From Bigelowiella natans CCMP2755 (taxonomy: Eukaryota; Cercozoa; Chlorarachniophyceae), in assembly GCA_000320545.1 (NCBI GenBank), contig ADNK01002140.1, forward strand, positions 97,501-150,000: a stretch of 52,500 nucleotides of DNA, given 5' to 3'. The notes under the pieces were generated by a model that saw nothing but the letters and a program-made list of their open reading frames with translations, made no database searches and was not told where the DNA came from. Positions 34,252 to 47,064 of this stretch are shown in pieces. The first letter of the stretch is position 1. Each line of letters begins with the position of its first letter. Position numbers and translations under genes: made by a program.

Positions 34252-36146
34252 ATGGAGACTGCCCGACCCCCACCTGAATCAACATCGGAGGCTGGGGAAG
34301 AATCTATGTTCCAGAATCACAACCGAAAATCACTCGATCCAGATATTCGTAGAGATGATGCAGATTCATCTGCTAAATCCGAAAGGTGCGCTGTCGCATT
34401 TTCCTGAGTTGCGGTTCACGTGGTGATAGATGTTAAAACAAATGTTTCTAGGGATAGCTCAAGACCAAAGATAGTCTACACTAGAGAAGAAATGCTAGCG
34501 CTCTCACAAATTCCAGCATCTAAAAAGAAGCCCGCTGGGCTAAATAATGACTTCATGAGGTCCACAAGCGCCACTTCTTTAACTTCCGGCAAGTGAGTGT
34601 GATTTGTTTATTAGTGGTCCAAAACATCTGACTGATGCGCGGAATCGTGGTCGTAAAAACCGGTGGGAGGACCGGGGGCGAAAGTGGAGTGATGGTGAGA
34701 TTTATCGCTTTCTTTTTGTCAAAAATTAGCCCAATGACATGAATTACATTTCAGATTCGTCCAGTAAGAGAGGGGATAAATATCGTCCCAAAATTGGAGA
34801 TAGGGATAACAGGGGAGGAGGTGGCTGGCGTGAGCAACGATCGAATAGGTAATTACTTCCGCGAATCCCTGATTCATTACAAATCATACCTTATCCCTTC
34901 CATTTTATGATACAACTCTTAAAACGAAATAATCGTGACAGGTCGCGGAGAGGTTCAGACAAAGACGCTGAAAGATCTTACGGGCGAAGGGATGACCGGG
35001 GAGGGAAGAGACGAGATGGATATCAGGAAAATAACAGAAATCATGATGGGCATAGAAGGGATTGGGATCGTGAAAGCGAAGAGATGCCGGAATGGGCAAT
35101 GGACGAAGGAGATGATGATTTTGATTTTGACAAAGCAAATCTTGAGGATGATAGGGAAAAGTATAAACGTAAACATGGTTTAAAAACCAAAGAAAAGAAG
35201 CCAACAGAAACGAAGCTTTCCACCAACGATATAGTGCCCTCAGAAGAGAAGAGGGGAGAAGTAGCCTCCAGAGATCCGAGCGACGCGATAGAATCTAGCA
35301 AAGTTGATAAAATGTTCGCGTCGTTTGGAAGAGACCTCAAGCTAGGCAAAAATGATCTTTCATCTGCAGGATTGGGTTTTTCTATTTCTGATCGAAGACA
35401 GGGAAGTCAAAGATCCAGATTTGGTTTTGGAGCTGACGGACAGAACTCGATAGAGAGGCGCTCTCGCTTTGGATTTAAATTGAAACAGGACGACCCTACT
35501 CCTCCAGGATTTCCCGCTGGGGAGGAAAACAGACCAATTGCACAGTTGCAGCAGCAACTTAAAAATTCTAATGGTAAAGACAGGGATGGCAACAATGTTA
35601 AAACCAACAATACTGCTTTCACACAGCGAATTAGTGATCTTTTCAATAAAGGATCGGCCGGACAAACAATGACAGCATCATCATCATCATCATTATCATC
35701 ATCCTCAACACCATCCATGAGTAAAAGACCGCATGTGCCTACGAATGTAGACGGAAATGGTAGTCAACAACAAGAAGGCGGAACCCCCGCTCTTCCGACT
35801 CTACCAGATTTACCAAACCTTTACGGAGAGTCGCCATCAAAGGAGCATCCACCTCGTCTTTCAGAGAAACAGAGGTTCTTGATGCAAGTTAAAGACGAAA
35901 AGTCTAAGGGTAATATAATGTCACAGCAGAGGCGGAATGTGGAAAATGTACACTCAGCAGAATATAGTAAGCAACATGGCCATCAGAATCGAGTAAACTA
36001 CTATAGGAATGACTCTCACCAACATGCCGCTGCTCAAAAGGCTCGTAAGGCTCAGATGCAGCAACAGCACCACCACCATCAAGCTTACAATCAATATCCT
36101 TCCTACAATTTTAATCCTGGGGTTCCACCACCACATCCTGGTCAAA

Positions 36147-36178
<32 letters not shown>

Positions 36179-36699
36179 AATATGATGTATCAATCGGCAC
36201 AGATGCATAGTATGAAGAGGGCAGCGTCACCACAGCAGTCTCAACATCAGCATCAGCAGTATTACATAGAACGCCAGCAGCAGATGATGCGCCAACAAAA
36301 TGTACAGCAGCAACAACGTCAGTCACGCCATCAACAACCTCAGATTCAGCATCATCCTAATCATCAACATCCTCCTCCTCATGTAAACTACCAGCCTCCC
36401 CACCCTGCTCTCCAACAATGGGCAGGGGGATCCCGAGCTCATTCTGCTCCACAGGGTGGTGCAGGAGAAGGGTCAAACTACGCTGCTGCAGCTCAATCAC
36501 AACGTCAGCATGTATATAGTAGTACCAGGTAATCCAATATCTCAATTATCGTGGCTATTTGGATTCAATTGTGAATGAGTTCTTTGTTTAAACTTGCAGG
36601 CAATCCTATCATCCCGAATATACGAACGGAGAGAAATCAAGTCGCGAGCAGAATGATAAGCAGCAGTTCAAGAAATTCTTCGGCCATATGCTAAGCTGA
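34252..36699 (+). CDS. eIF4E-binding protein of the 4E-T/GIGYF type, 6 exons
   Basis: Likely translational repressor or P-body component. Exons: 34252-34385, 34452-34592, 34615-34694, 34755-34848, 34942-36528, 36600-36699; 2136 nt, 711 residues. The key motif is VYTREEMLALSQIP (~residue 52), an exact canonical Y-x4-(L/M)-hydrophobic eIF4E-binding site in the same setting as in 4E-T and GIGYF proteins. It is followed by an Arg/Gly/Asp-rich stretch and an EEMPEWAMDEGDDD acidic motif like the PEW motif of GIGYF. Further on are two SRFGF repeats, a Ser tract, a long Gln/His/Pro-rich region with poly-Gln at 36149-36177, and a C-terminal FKKFFGHML. No GYF domain is seen. Largely disordered. The family assignment rests on short motifs. 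Confidence 0.75.
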
Positions 36700-37779
36700 T
36701 ATCTCGAAGTCACCATTGGGTAGATTTCCCCAGAGTCGCGTTTGCGTGAGCTTGCATTATTTCGCAATTTGCCATTGCTAGCAGTACAGGGTTGTCGTAC
36801 TTCTACAAGATCGTTTATGCACAAATAATGTCATTCTTACTAGAGTCAAATCGCAAACCTTTGGTGTGTACAGAGAGCCCCGAGGGTCGATGCATAAGAT
36901 GAGTTTACTATGGTCATGCCAAATACGTGCATCCACAAATGGATGTCATATCGAACGTTTGCATTGTTTCTCCGCCTGTACGTTCAGCGCTACCGATTTG
37001 GGCTTTGGTCACGTCCCACAGCATAATCCATCGTCAGTGTTGTACGTGTGGTGGATTTGCCTTGTTATTGCACGCAATGCACCCATCTGCATGGCAAGCT
37101 GCTAGATCGTACGCGAATATAGCCTTCGTGGCTCTATCACCCCGCATGCACAGTCAGTACATCTAGACATGCTAGCTAGCATGTGCAACCGCTAGACGAC
37201 TATCTAGCCGTGTACGTGTACTAGTGTGTGCGAGTGGCTCATGCCATTTGCATCGATTTGATCTAGCGACGGGCATAGTCTAAAGGGCTCTGCCGCGTGC
37301 CCCTCTTAAAACATGCTAGCATGTGTGCTTTAGGACATATGTGACATGTGACATAGTTCACGTGTGCTTAACCACGAGCCATTATTAGCCTGCCCTTTTC
37401 CATGCACTAATCTAGTAATTGCCATGATGCCGTGCAAGCTATACTTGTGATGTTAGCGCTATCTAGCTATGCTAGTATGCTGCGATACATTTCACACATA
37501 CTGCATAGCATGCGAACAAAGTGCCGAACACGACACAGTTGTGGACACAGCTCGTGGATACAGCTCGATCATGCTAGCATGTATAGCATCGTATTAGGCA
37601 AATGTCAAGCAAAAATACCGTCTACATCTGTAGCTAGCTGCGATCGCGATACTCACAACGCAAATCAATGCTAAAACACATAGAATAGTCATTTTATGTT
37701 TTTGTCGATTGTTGTGAGTAATAGCTAGATGTGTGCCTGCGACTCAAATAAACAGGAATGAAGTACATAAATAAATTCT
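36700..37779. other. Intergenic region rich in CATGCTAGCATG palindromes
   Basis: No gene. CATGCTAGCATG or near copies occur at about 37169-37182, 37312-37324 and 37569-37581, with frequent CTAGC, GCATG and TACGTG words. Microsatellites are absent. Confidence 0.55.
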
Positions 37780-40003
37780 TTAAATTTCATAGCCAAGAAA
37801 CCATGATTTATCAGGATTTAATACCGAACCGAGAAAAACAACCCCCCCGAGTACACCAGTGAAAAGAGAGCATGGATTGTCAGAGTTTAAGGATAATTTG
37901 TTGAACTTTTCTACAGTCATGGATGCAAAGTGCTGAGCCCGCCTACAGGAAGAAGAAATCATTGGTAGGACGGGAATTATGATATTCGAAACTTAAAATG
38001 TAAACGATGCATTTTCTTTGTACACATATGAAGGAATACCTAAGCCAAAGCTCATTCTTTGTTTTTCTGTATAAGCTGAGGAGAACCATTCCGTTTCCTG
38101 GCATCCCGTGACATAATCCGAGTCCTTTCGTGCTTAGCATTCCTCTCTAGTATGCATAATAATATCCACAACATATCTCATAATATCAACAATCTTGGTA
38201 CGGGAGAAAAATAATGCTGCGAAACTAGCAAAAAAGCAAATGCTCAATTCGAATACCAGCCAGATAACATTTCCAAATTCCCGCGCATGTTGCAGATATT
38301 TTTCATCCTTGAATACTTTTTGTGCATTGAGGCATAAGGAAACAAATCCCGTGGCACCGTGACACCAATGCACCAACTTGTCTCTGGAACTACCTAGGCT
38401 CGACGGCTAAAAAGTTATGATCATTGGTGAAGAATAACTATGATTTCGAGTTACTACTTGCTGAAATGAAAGGGAAGGAAGACCATGTTTTTGGAGTCAA
38501 ACTTCATCTCAAGGAGGGCGTCTATTGATCGACGCAGAATATCTAGGTACCCAAGCTCTTCAATCTCGTCACTTACATATAAAAGAATCTAAATATGTAT
38601 CATAATTCTATGTTAGAAGAGAGGTTATGCCACACATCTAAAAGATAAGACGGTGCGTGTTTCTACATTAAAGATTCCACAAAGACCATGAGCAGCTCCA
38701 ATGTAGCATTTCTCATGCCAACTGTAGAAGAGCTCGAGGTTGCCGGCATATCTTTTGTTACGCTTGGCAGATTTTACACCCTCTTCTACTATGTCCTTCA
38801 CCAAATCCTTGACTTGTTTTGCAGCTAATTTATTATCATCCTTAAGGCATCGGCGGAGAAAGAGTAAAGAGTATAAATATCCAACTCGCCCGTAGAGGAC
38901 CTAAAGAGAGTGAAGTAGCCAATGTAGTATCAACAATGATGGCGATTAGTCTTCATCATTTAACAATAGTAATTTCAGCATTATATTTGGTACTGTATTG
39001 TATCACCTCACATTCCGATGGCTTGAGTTTTTTGACTTGTTTAAAGGTATCACAGACACAGGTTTTCACATATGACTCTTCTACTTTCTCCAATTTTGTT
39101 CCCGGATATAGAACATTAGATGATGAGGTACTCAGCTTTTCTTCATCCCCCTTTACCTGTTGACGAATAAATGCTTTCAATCTGACGGTGTCTTATGGTA
39201 TTAATTATAATTAGTATCACAGTGGACTGTTGTGAAGAATGTCTTATTTCTCGAATAATAGCAGCAGCTAAAGCCATTGGCCCTGACCACCCTTCGACGA
39301 AAGTCACACGTGATGGATGGATCATCTTCGATCCATTAATACAATAATGAAGAGCCCTTTGCAATCGTGCATTTCTTTCTTGTGAATCATCATCATCCCA
39401 ATAACCCAGCTCGTTGAGATAGTATATGGCCATTCCAACGCCTATTTCGTGTTACAGCTGCCTGTTATTCTCATTCAGAAACTCACTACTGTTGAAGTTT
39501 CTCGCATTATTGGTTGCCGTAGATTACATAGAAGTACTATTTACCGGATAGCCCAGTATATATAGATCCCCTTCTATGACGACGTGGATCTTCGCAAATC
39601 TGCGCACACATAACACTTATGCGCCATCCATGACGGTGCTAGGTTTTAATATCTTTAGTCAGGACTCTGATATTTATTATTTACGAAATTCGAGTGCAGT
39701 GTGCATGTGACTGAGGGTGATCATGGAGGAGAATAGAGGGGGCAACGATACTTCAATGGTTTTCTGGATGATCTTCCTTGCATCTGCTTGCCATGTCGTT
39801 GGTGGTGATGTTGCATCAGAAAATTCATTTTTGAAGTGCCTAAGTTTGTAATTTATTATATTATTTTAAATGGATTTACCAATGTAAGCTATATACCTCC
39901 CATCCTCTACATGGTATGATGAAAAATCATCCTCTGCTTCATCATCGGTGGAAACCTTACAATTATACTTCTTTTCCAACAATATTTGCTGCTTCTTCTT
40001 CAT
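37780..40003 (-). CDS. LANCL: LanC-like (LANCL) protein, 8 exons
   Basis: Zinc-binding alpha/alpha-barrel protein of the eukaryotic LanC-like family; animal members bind glutathione and add it to dehydroamino acids. Exons: 40003-39880, 39441-39228, 39181-39007, 38900-38667, 38588-38484, 38406-38257, 38146-38040, 37942-37780; 1272 nt, 423 residues, normal family length. Family blocks in order: GVGMAIYYL, VTFVEGWSGPMALAAAI, VLYGRVGYLYSLLF, IGAAHGLCGIF, LVHWCHGATG, GLGLCHGMPGN, RAQHF, then PCSLFTGVLGG and FLGYEI at the end. The zinc ligands Cys (WCHG) and Cys-His (LCHG) are all kept. The ATG at 40003 is the first in frame and lies about 160 nt downstream of a TATA-like box. Introns are mostly 80-130 nt and clean; intron 1 is larger. 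Confidence 0.92.
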
Positions 40004-40371
40004 ATGATTAGTCAGGTTGGAAATGCTGCTGCTGCTGCGTCTTCCCTTATGCAAAGGAGGAGGAGGAGGCGATGAAGCAGAAAGCAGCACGAGCGCAAAG
40101 AAGAGCACGAGAATCGTTCCTTCTTCTTCCGCGTCGATCCAATTATAAACTCGAATGAATGGGATTTATATACTGCGACAACCACAAACAGACGTCGCTT
40201 GACCGAAACAGAAGCAGATAGAGCATTTTGTTCCGAACTCCTCCTCCTCCACCTCCTCCATCTCTTGAGCTCATACCTGTAAGCAAAACAGATGGAAATT
40301 ATACGAGGGTCAATGATGGATGGATAATATTCCTCGCACTAGCACATAAAGAAGTCAAAGCGATACTTACA
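40004..40371. other. Divergent promoter interval (LanC-like / coiled-coil gene)
   Basis: Only 368 bp separate the two start codons. It contains the minus-strand TATA-like box, a CTCCTC tract (about 40238-40262) and no other gene. Confidence 0.5.
40164..40172 (-). promoter_or_regulatory. TATA-like box upstream of the LanC-like gene
   Basis: On the minus strand the sequence reads TATATAAAT, followed by about 160 nt of Ser/Pro-codable sequence with no ATG before the LanC-like start at 40003. This fits a core promoter with a ~130-nt leader. Inference from sequence pattern. Confidence 0.45.
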
Positions 40372-41795
40372 ATGTCGAGTAACGACGCGGTCTCCTTTCC
40401 CAAGCTGGAGAGAGCACTGGGGATGAAAGCCAGAATTTTAGCGCGATCATCTCAAGAGTTGTCAAGAAGAGGAAGTCTAATCGTACAAGAAGGCGCACGT
40501 AACTGCAACAACGGGAGAAAGGCATCGGTGCTTCTTTCGCATACGCTTTGATATTGCTGCTACTTCTTGACATACAAGTGAAATGGCCGAGTAGAGCATA
40601 GCTATGGTTTATAAGATAGGTATTAAAAATGTAACATTTGACTCCTGATCTTCCGCCCCGTATCAGGATTATATCCACTCTGTTGAACAAAAAGTCAACG
40701 AAATTTCTAGCAGCATGCATGATAATGTGAAGCTCATCCAGGTAGCTCACACAAACGACGACATGATACCGATATGATGCCGTTAATATTCGATGAACTA
40801 TACTGCCTGTGATGAACTATTATTTGGAAAATTGATGCCCACGAACGATCATATTGAGGTGTTATTACTTTAATATCGTTCATACTTAGGATTCAGTTTT
40901 AAGATCAAATACTATGCTTCAATGTTGGGTTGATAAAACAAAACTCAAGACAGGGCCAACATCCTCCGCACTACGAAGTAGGCCATTATAAAATCAGAGG
41001 ATCGATGAATGATAGAATGCCTTCGCATATTAGGGAGCAAATCAAAGAATGCCTCATTTCTTGTAAAGATTGATGTTGCTTCCCTACTGCCACTAATATT
41101 ATTCTACTACTATCACTACTACCACCACTGCTACTACTGCAACAAAAAGCACCGTTGTGTTTAGCTACTAACACTACAACTACATAGTTCACCAATTTGT
41201 TGTTGTAATAGCAGTACACAAAAATCACGATCAAAGCAATGGTCCTTGGACCGAAGAAGAAACAGTCAGGTCACCAGTAGCATCCATAAAAAGTGCAGTA
41301 AGACGGGGCACTACAATTTCCTCTAACCGAGAGAACAGTACGCAAGATTCCCGGAGCGGCAGCCATCAACCACCATCTTCTTGTGCTGATAGAAAAATTG
41401 AAACTGATGAGAATCATGATGATGATCATCAAAGGACTCAGTCGCTAGAATGGAGGGATTTAGTAGCGGCTACGAGGTTATTGTTCTCAATAATCTGTCA
41501 ACATATGTCTTGTTATTGATATGCATTATAACACATGCAAAAGGGTGTGGAGGCAGTCAAAGCTCTGTACCATTTTTAAGAAGATGCGTATCAATGCACA
41601 AAGGTACCACATTCATGAAACAACATGATCTTTACAACATGATCTTCTAGATAATGGATTATTCTTCATAATGCCAGGAGAATTTTGTGGAAAAAAAAAT
41701 GGTCTCGAAAACTTCGCTACTGGGGAAATCTAGTACACCTCACTTTTCGCTGCCCCGAACTACATGGAACATCAGAGGGGCAAGAGGTCTTGTGA
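40372..41795 (+). CDS. Unrecognised coiled-coil protein, 6 exons
   Basis: Exons: 40372-40527, 40667-40741, 40890-40977, 41215-41462, 41557-41603, 41678-41795; 732 nt, 243 residues, closing exactly. No family was recognised. The first ~110 residues are helical with heptad-like spacing (KLERALGMKARILARSSQEL, then HSVEQKVNEISSSMHDNVKL). The middle is polar, Ser/Arg/Asp-rich and probably disordered (NRENSTQDSRSGSHQPP). The last ~55 residues are strongly basic and aromatic (FKKMRINAQRRILWKKKW, then RKLRYWGNLVHLTF) and may bind nucleic acid or membrane. A GPWTEEE string resembles the start of a Myb repeat but lacks the rest. Divergent from the LanC-like gene. Confidence 0.6.
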
Positions 41796-43002
41796 AAACT
41801 ATTGAAATGAGATATTTCATTTTGAACTTGGGGGGGCACGGGTAGACTTGGTAGAGCTAGTCGTCCCTTCAAAATACAACAATATAGTAAACGACGACTG
41901 AAAAGCTAATCTGTTCAGGAGAATTTCATTTATGGTGAAGAGGATGCACGGGAACACTACAAATGGCGGTTGCTCAAAATCGGGTTTGTGAGATGGTGTC
42001 TCTGGGTGGGGTGGAGAGGCAAACGAGTCTACCCCCCTAACATGATTGGGACAGCAGAATGAGTCTACCCCCCTAACATGATTGGGACAGCAGAATAGGC
42101 GGTATAATAATTATCAAAGAGGGGCAAAGGTACAAGAAAGGAGATTCTTTATCTAGCCTATCGGGTCATCTCTAGATCTCCTTCTTAATCTCAAATGAAG
42201 ACAATTGCGATTCTCAATAAATCATTATACACGGCTCCCTCTATACGATTAGTACAAGTAAATCACGCTCCTCGAAAGAAATGTATGGTTCGTGTCGAAT
42301 TGGAACGGCATGGAAATCTGTGCATGCTAGCGTATACGTGCATCTCAATGGACACAGTTTACACGATGTAATCTTTATAATGTGTAGATGTGTACATCTC
42401 ATGTAAACGTACGTTGTACACACATCTCACATGTAAACGTGTTCGTATCAAATGATTCAAGTTATATTCATAGCATGGTTGTGCGCGACTTTTTAGTTCG
42501 ATTGTACATGTAGTATGCATGCACAGTGAAATAACGCAATCTATATGTGTAATATGTGATGGTCAAACATTAAAACCCGGTACTGTGTGCTAGCATGGGC
42601 CAAAATTATTAAGCGCCTTTCGAACGCATTACAAGCGCTACATCGCGCATTTTATGCATGCCCGCCAAGGCCAAAAGCGATGCTCGCTCTACTAGTCTAG
42701 TGGACAATGCTGCACAGTGACACCACCTAGCTATACTCGAGCAAGCACACGATAATCATCACGGTGACGTATAGAGATTTAGCTGTATGTATCTTGAGAC
42801 TTATAAATAAATGTGACCACGCCTTTCTAGATGTCTACACGGCCATAGCTTATGCTAGATAGCATGCACACGCATGACACCATACAAGTTTAATTGCACA
42901 CCTAGCGCTCCTAGCTGTAGCACTGTAAAACTTAATCAATATTCATTAAATTTACGCACTAATAACTTAAATAATAATTATAGAAAATATTTACAGCGTT
43001 AT
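41796..43002. other. Intergenic region with a perfect 36-bp tandem duplication
   Basis: No gene recognised. 42025-42096 is an exact 36-bp duplication. From 42240 to 42860 the sequence takes on the CTAGC/GCATG/TACGT texture of other gene-free intervals. Confidence 0.5.
42025..42096 (+). repeat. Perfect tandem duplication, 2 x 36 bp
   Basis: Unit begins GAGTCTACCCCCCTAACATG and ends GGGACAGCAGAAT; copies at 42025-42060 and 42061-42096 are identical, so the event is recent or maintained. Confidence 0.95.
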
Positions 43003-43417
43003 ATGTCCATTCCAACCTTGGAACACTACGAGATAAGGTCCAGGAAACGGCACAGGTCCTAGATACGGGAGAACATTATGCACATACATTTTGAATAGCA
43101 AAAATATTAGATAGGCTATTTGGGATTTATGTTACGCGTGATCTGGGAATCAAATTGAGCGAAGAACGGATATTTTAGACGTGTACCGTGATTCATACTA
43201 AACAATGTATACAAAAATGCTCGCTGCCTGTGTAATTACTACCAGTAAACGGATTTAAACCGGGATTTACAGGATTTGGTATTCCTGAAAAATCACAAGT
43301 ATTCATTTCTCTTTTCTTCCCATCAACAGATTGGATGAAAGAGAAAACTCTGATCCTTATTATTATGATGACAGTGATGATATAGATCACACTGCTATGC
43401 GTAAAAGACGCAAATAA
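43003..43417 (+). CDS. Possible small multi-exon gene, incompletely resolved
   Basis: The last exon, 43330-43417, follows a pyrimidine-rich acceptor and encodes an acidic then basic tail (DPYYYDDSDDIDHTAM, then RKRRK, stop); it looks genuinely coding. Upstream candidates are 43003-43055 (MSIPTLEHYEIRSRKRHR), which joins in phase to an exon beginning near 43104 (LFGIYVTRDLGIKL), and about 43245-43302 (NGFKPGFTGFGIPEKSQ). The phases between the third piece and the last exon do not agree, so at least one boundary is wrong or an exon is missing. No family recognised. Confidence 0.35.
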
Positions 43418-43663
43418 TACACCTAAAATCCATGCGATGGGAGCTAACGTTCCAGTCCAAAAAGGTGCAAGAAACGACCAGTCCGAAGTTGCTGCAATTT
43501 AATGCTGCATTCATCACAATACCTCCTTTACCAAGTGTGTTTATTATCACAAACTATTTTATTCTTATACTTTAAATGATGATGAGCCACCACCTTGTTA
43601 TATCTACTGTATAACTCCTTATCATTCACGTCGTATTAATCGTTGTGATATATGTTTGTAGTG

Positions 43664-44590
43664 TTATTGCACTTCATGATTACGAGTTGCAATAGCAATG
43701 AATGCTCCAACTGCAGCAAACAAGGAACACACGATCAAACTAGTTCTTGCACCCAAATCGGCTTCAAATTTTAAGATTACTCCTAAAAAAACAGCAGCAG
43801 CAGCACAGTTAATATGGTAGTAGTAGTAGCGGTATTGGTAGAGAAGTTGGATTTGAGCGAGAAATAAGGAGACTCTCTCCTAGTGGAGGCTATTAAACAA
43901 ATGCTGCAATACGACAGTCAAGAAGAAGAAAAAGATGAAGAAGAAGATGATGATGATGAGAATGGTGCAAAAACTAAGTGTCAAAGAAAAATCTCTCAAG
44001 CAATGATGAAAACAGGAGCAACTATCCGCAGTATTTACTACCCAAAATGACTGTTACGATTATAATGCTTAATGTCCAGAGGATCTTGATAATCCTGATA
44101 ATAATAATGGTGATTATAAAATAGTAAAAAACAGCCATCTTGACGATGACGACGACGTATCTATTTGTTGTACTAAAAGTTTTGGTTTTACTAGTACTGG
44201 CCACTTATAGCGGATGAAGTACTTCTTCTTCTTCCTCTTCTTCTTCTTCTTCATATTCTTCTTCTTCATATTCTTCTTCTTCTTCTTCTTCTTCTTTTCC
44301 CTCTTCTCACTCTCTCATTTTGTTATAGCCAAGAGGAGGTAACACTACCTATTGGTTTTGAGTTGTGGGCAAATAGTTATTGGTAATAGCATCAGAGGGG
44401 ACAGTGGAAGTAATCCCAAAGAGATGGATAGCGTAACTACCAACAAACATGCATGCAATAATAATAAGCGCCACAATGTATTATAACCCACCCACCCCCT
44501 CCCCTCATATTTCGTATAGATAGCAACATGCCGAATTCCTTGCTACCGTGGGTAGATGTGATGGTATGATCTCTGAGATGTGCCATCGTA

Positions 44591-44622
<32 letters not shown>

Positions 44623-45067
44623 AATGACGTAGTACATGTGTGTGCGTGCGTGTGTGTGTGTGTGTGTGTGTGTGTAGTGTATATCTCTCCTCCTACCACT
44701 CACAATGATAACAATACTTTCCCCCCTCCTCCTCCTCCTCCTCCTCCTCCTCCTCCTCCTCTCTTTAGCACCTACTACTACAACTACTATAACTACTACC
44801 TGGTGAAGATACCATGTACCACAAGGCAGCAATTCCGAACTTTCCAATCATCACCTGCCATAGGAAGGACATCGAATGACAAGCGCATAGTAGTAATCAA
44901 AATAAGAATAAACTGCTCGATCTCATTTGTATTCCTCACCGCCCATGTCGGCAGAGGTCCTTCATACTTGCTGAATATTTCGAGACTATCGTCCATAAGC
45001 CTGAGCTCTCTGGTGATGCATACATATTCTTGTTATTATTGTTTGAAAATAAGAAGAGTAGTAGGGA

Positions 45068-45116
<49 letters not shown>

Positions 45117-46887
45117 GAAAACAGAAAGAGAAGAGAAGGAGGGGAGGAGGAAAGACGGAATAAAAAAAACCCCACGACCGATAGATAACTATTTAGAAGT
45201 AAGTGGACAACCTGCAGCAATGGACCCCTCTCTCTCTCTCTCTCTCCCTCCCTCCCTCGCCCACACAGCTGGCTAATGCTTACTACTGCTACATGTGATG
45301 GAGAGTATATGCTCAGTAGTATGCAGGAGGAGTCATCATCCTTTGTTCGTTGATTCACAGTAGTACATGCTCATGCATATATGTATACATACGTCCATCA
45401 TACCCATCTTGGGTTCCAGCTAATCCAGCAGCAGTAGGATAATGGATTGAGTAGAGAGGGAAGCTTATGCCAGAATCGACACAACCAACCACCATGATAC
45501 CAACATATATCAGATATCCTACACCTGCAAGGAGGATGAACGACGATGATGATGATGATGATATGGTGAAGATCAAGTGCACAACACAGCTGTTGATATA
45601 CGGAGGAGGGATTCAATAGTGCTGTTGGTGTCTAGGAAGAGTAGTTGGAAAGTTGTAAACATATCGTTATTTTGTGTAAGAATTATGAAGACTAAGTAGT
45701 GATAAGGATGAATAATTGACAAACGAAGAACAACCAAGAGGTGCAAATATGCATGCTATTAACATTGCCACTGCCAGAAGCTGATGATAAAGAGAGAATT
45801 GTCATTATTGATGGCTACTAGCCTCACACTGCTTGATTTTCGATGGTAGACTCATCATAATTATCATCATCGTCATCATCGTCATCACCAGCATTATATT
45901 TAACTATGAAGAACAGGTATCTATCTTTTTGTGTAATGTACTATTTGACGATAAGCTGTTGTAGTTGTAGTAGTTGTTGTTGTTGTTATAAAGGAGCAGC
46001 AGCAACATGATACAAGAGTCTAAATAGTGAGATGGATCTGACCGTTGGTATTAGGAACAGAGAAGTGATTGGACAGAGCCAATACGACTCACAGCTCTCA
46101 GGGTTACGATCGTTAACTAGATGTAGTAGTAGTAGCAGCAGGTATGGGCATGTGTTAAGGCGATGATAAAGAGGCGGAGGAAGTAGAAGAAGAAGAAGAA
46201 AAGAAGAGACAACAGGAGGAGGATGCACAAATTGATTTAGTTCTATAATAATCTAACACATTCTTAGCAATAGTAGAATAAGTGATAACTATGGCGACTA
46301 TCAGTTGAAAGCTATCTCGATTATTTGCTTCCTTTCACTGCCTCATTGTTCATTTCTTCTTCTTCTTCTTCTTCTTCTTCTTCTTCTTCTTCTATTTCTC
46401 TCGTAAAACACGGCCACAACTACTACCACTATGACAAACGATGATACAACTTGCAGCATATCGTTTGATGACGAGCAGATAGAATCATAACGCATACATC
46501 TATATACTATATCTTAGTAGTATCCGTACCTTGGCCTGTGCAACAAACAGCCATCGATATAAACAACCAAACCTATGGTGATGATTACGGAGGAGGAGGA
46601 GGAAGAAGAGGAGGAAGAAGAGGAGGAAGAAGAGGAGGAAGAGAAGGAGATCCGTACATTATCATTAGTCCTTTGGAATAAAAGGAAAAGGAGGAGATAG
46701 AGTATCTATAACTCTACATATCTACTACTAGTATTTACTACCACTACTGCCACTGTTACTACTACTGCTGCTGGTGCTACAAAACGTGAAGAAGATGATG
46801 ATGATGATGGGAAGACTAGTACTTGTTCTTTATCTACATGTACCTACCTACCGGGGCAAAAACGACACATAGCATGCAGCAACCCAT
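43664..46887 (-). CDS. Unrecognised polytopic membrane protein, 10 exons (separate gene or C-terminal part of the RBR gene)
   Basis: Exons: 46890-46848, 46572-46549, 46116-46043, 45780-45735, 45524-45404, 45000-44940, 44854-44820, 44436-44403, 44084-44042, 43782-43664; phases join throughout. From the ATG at 46887 it would be 198 residues with about six hydrophobic segments: LCVVFAPVGLVVYI, ITSLFLIPTLLAVAMLIACI, VGYLIYVGIMVVGCV, MIGKFGIAALCYAIHLFGI, LWTLSIIIVTVILGVIL and LIVCSLFAAVGAFIAIA. A weak likeness to transporter halves is not enough to name a family. The first exon begins in the phase in which the last RBR exon (47275) ends, so one long transcript is possible. Introns hold TTC, GAT, TG, CTC and TA microsatellites. 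The exon 46549-46572 and the end at 44403 are the least certain. Confidence 0.55.
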
Positions 46888-47021
46888 TCTCTTAAGATAC
46901 AGTATTCTGTTTTGAGTGGCAGTTATCTTGTGCTCTTCCTAAACATAAAGAAACAAAGAAAATCTAAAGGTGTGAAGAAACCACAAGTGCTCACCAAACG
47001 AAACACTGATATCCTCAAGGG

Positions 47022-47064
<43 letters not shown>

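Noticed and set aside
41215-41462. GPWTEEE string as a Myb DNA-binding repeat
   Set aside because: The following residues lack the spaced tryptophans and helix pattern of a Myb repeat.
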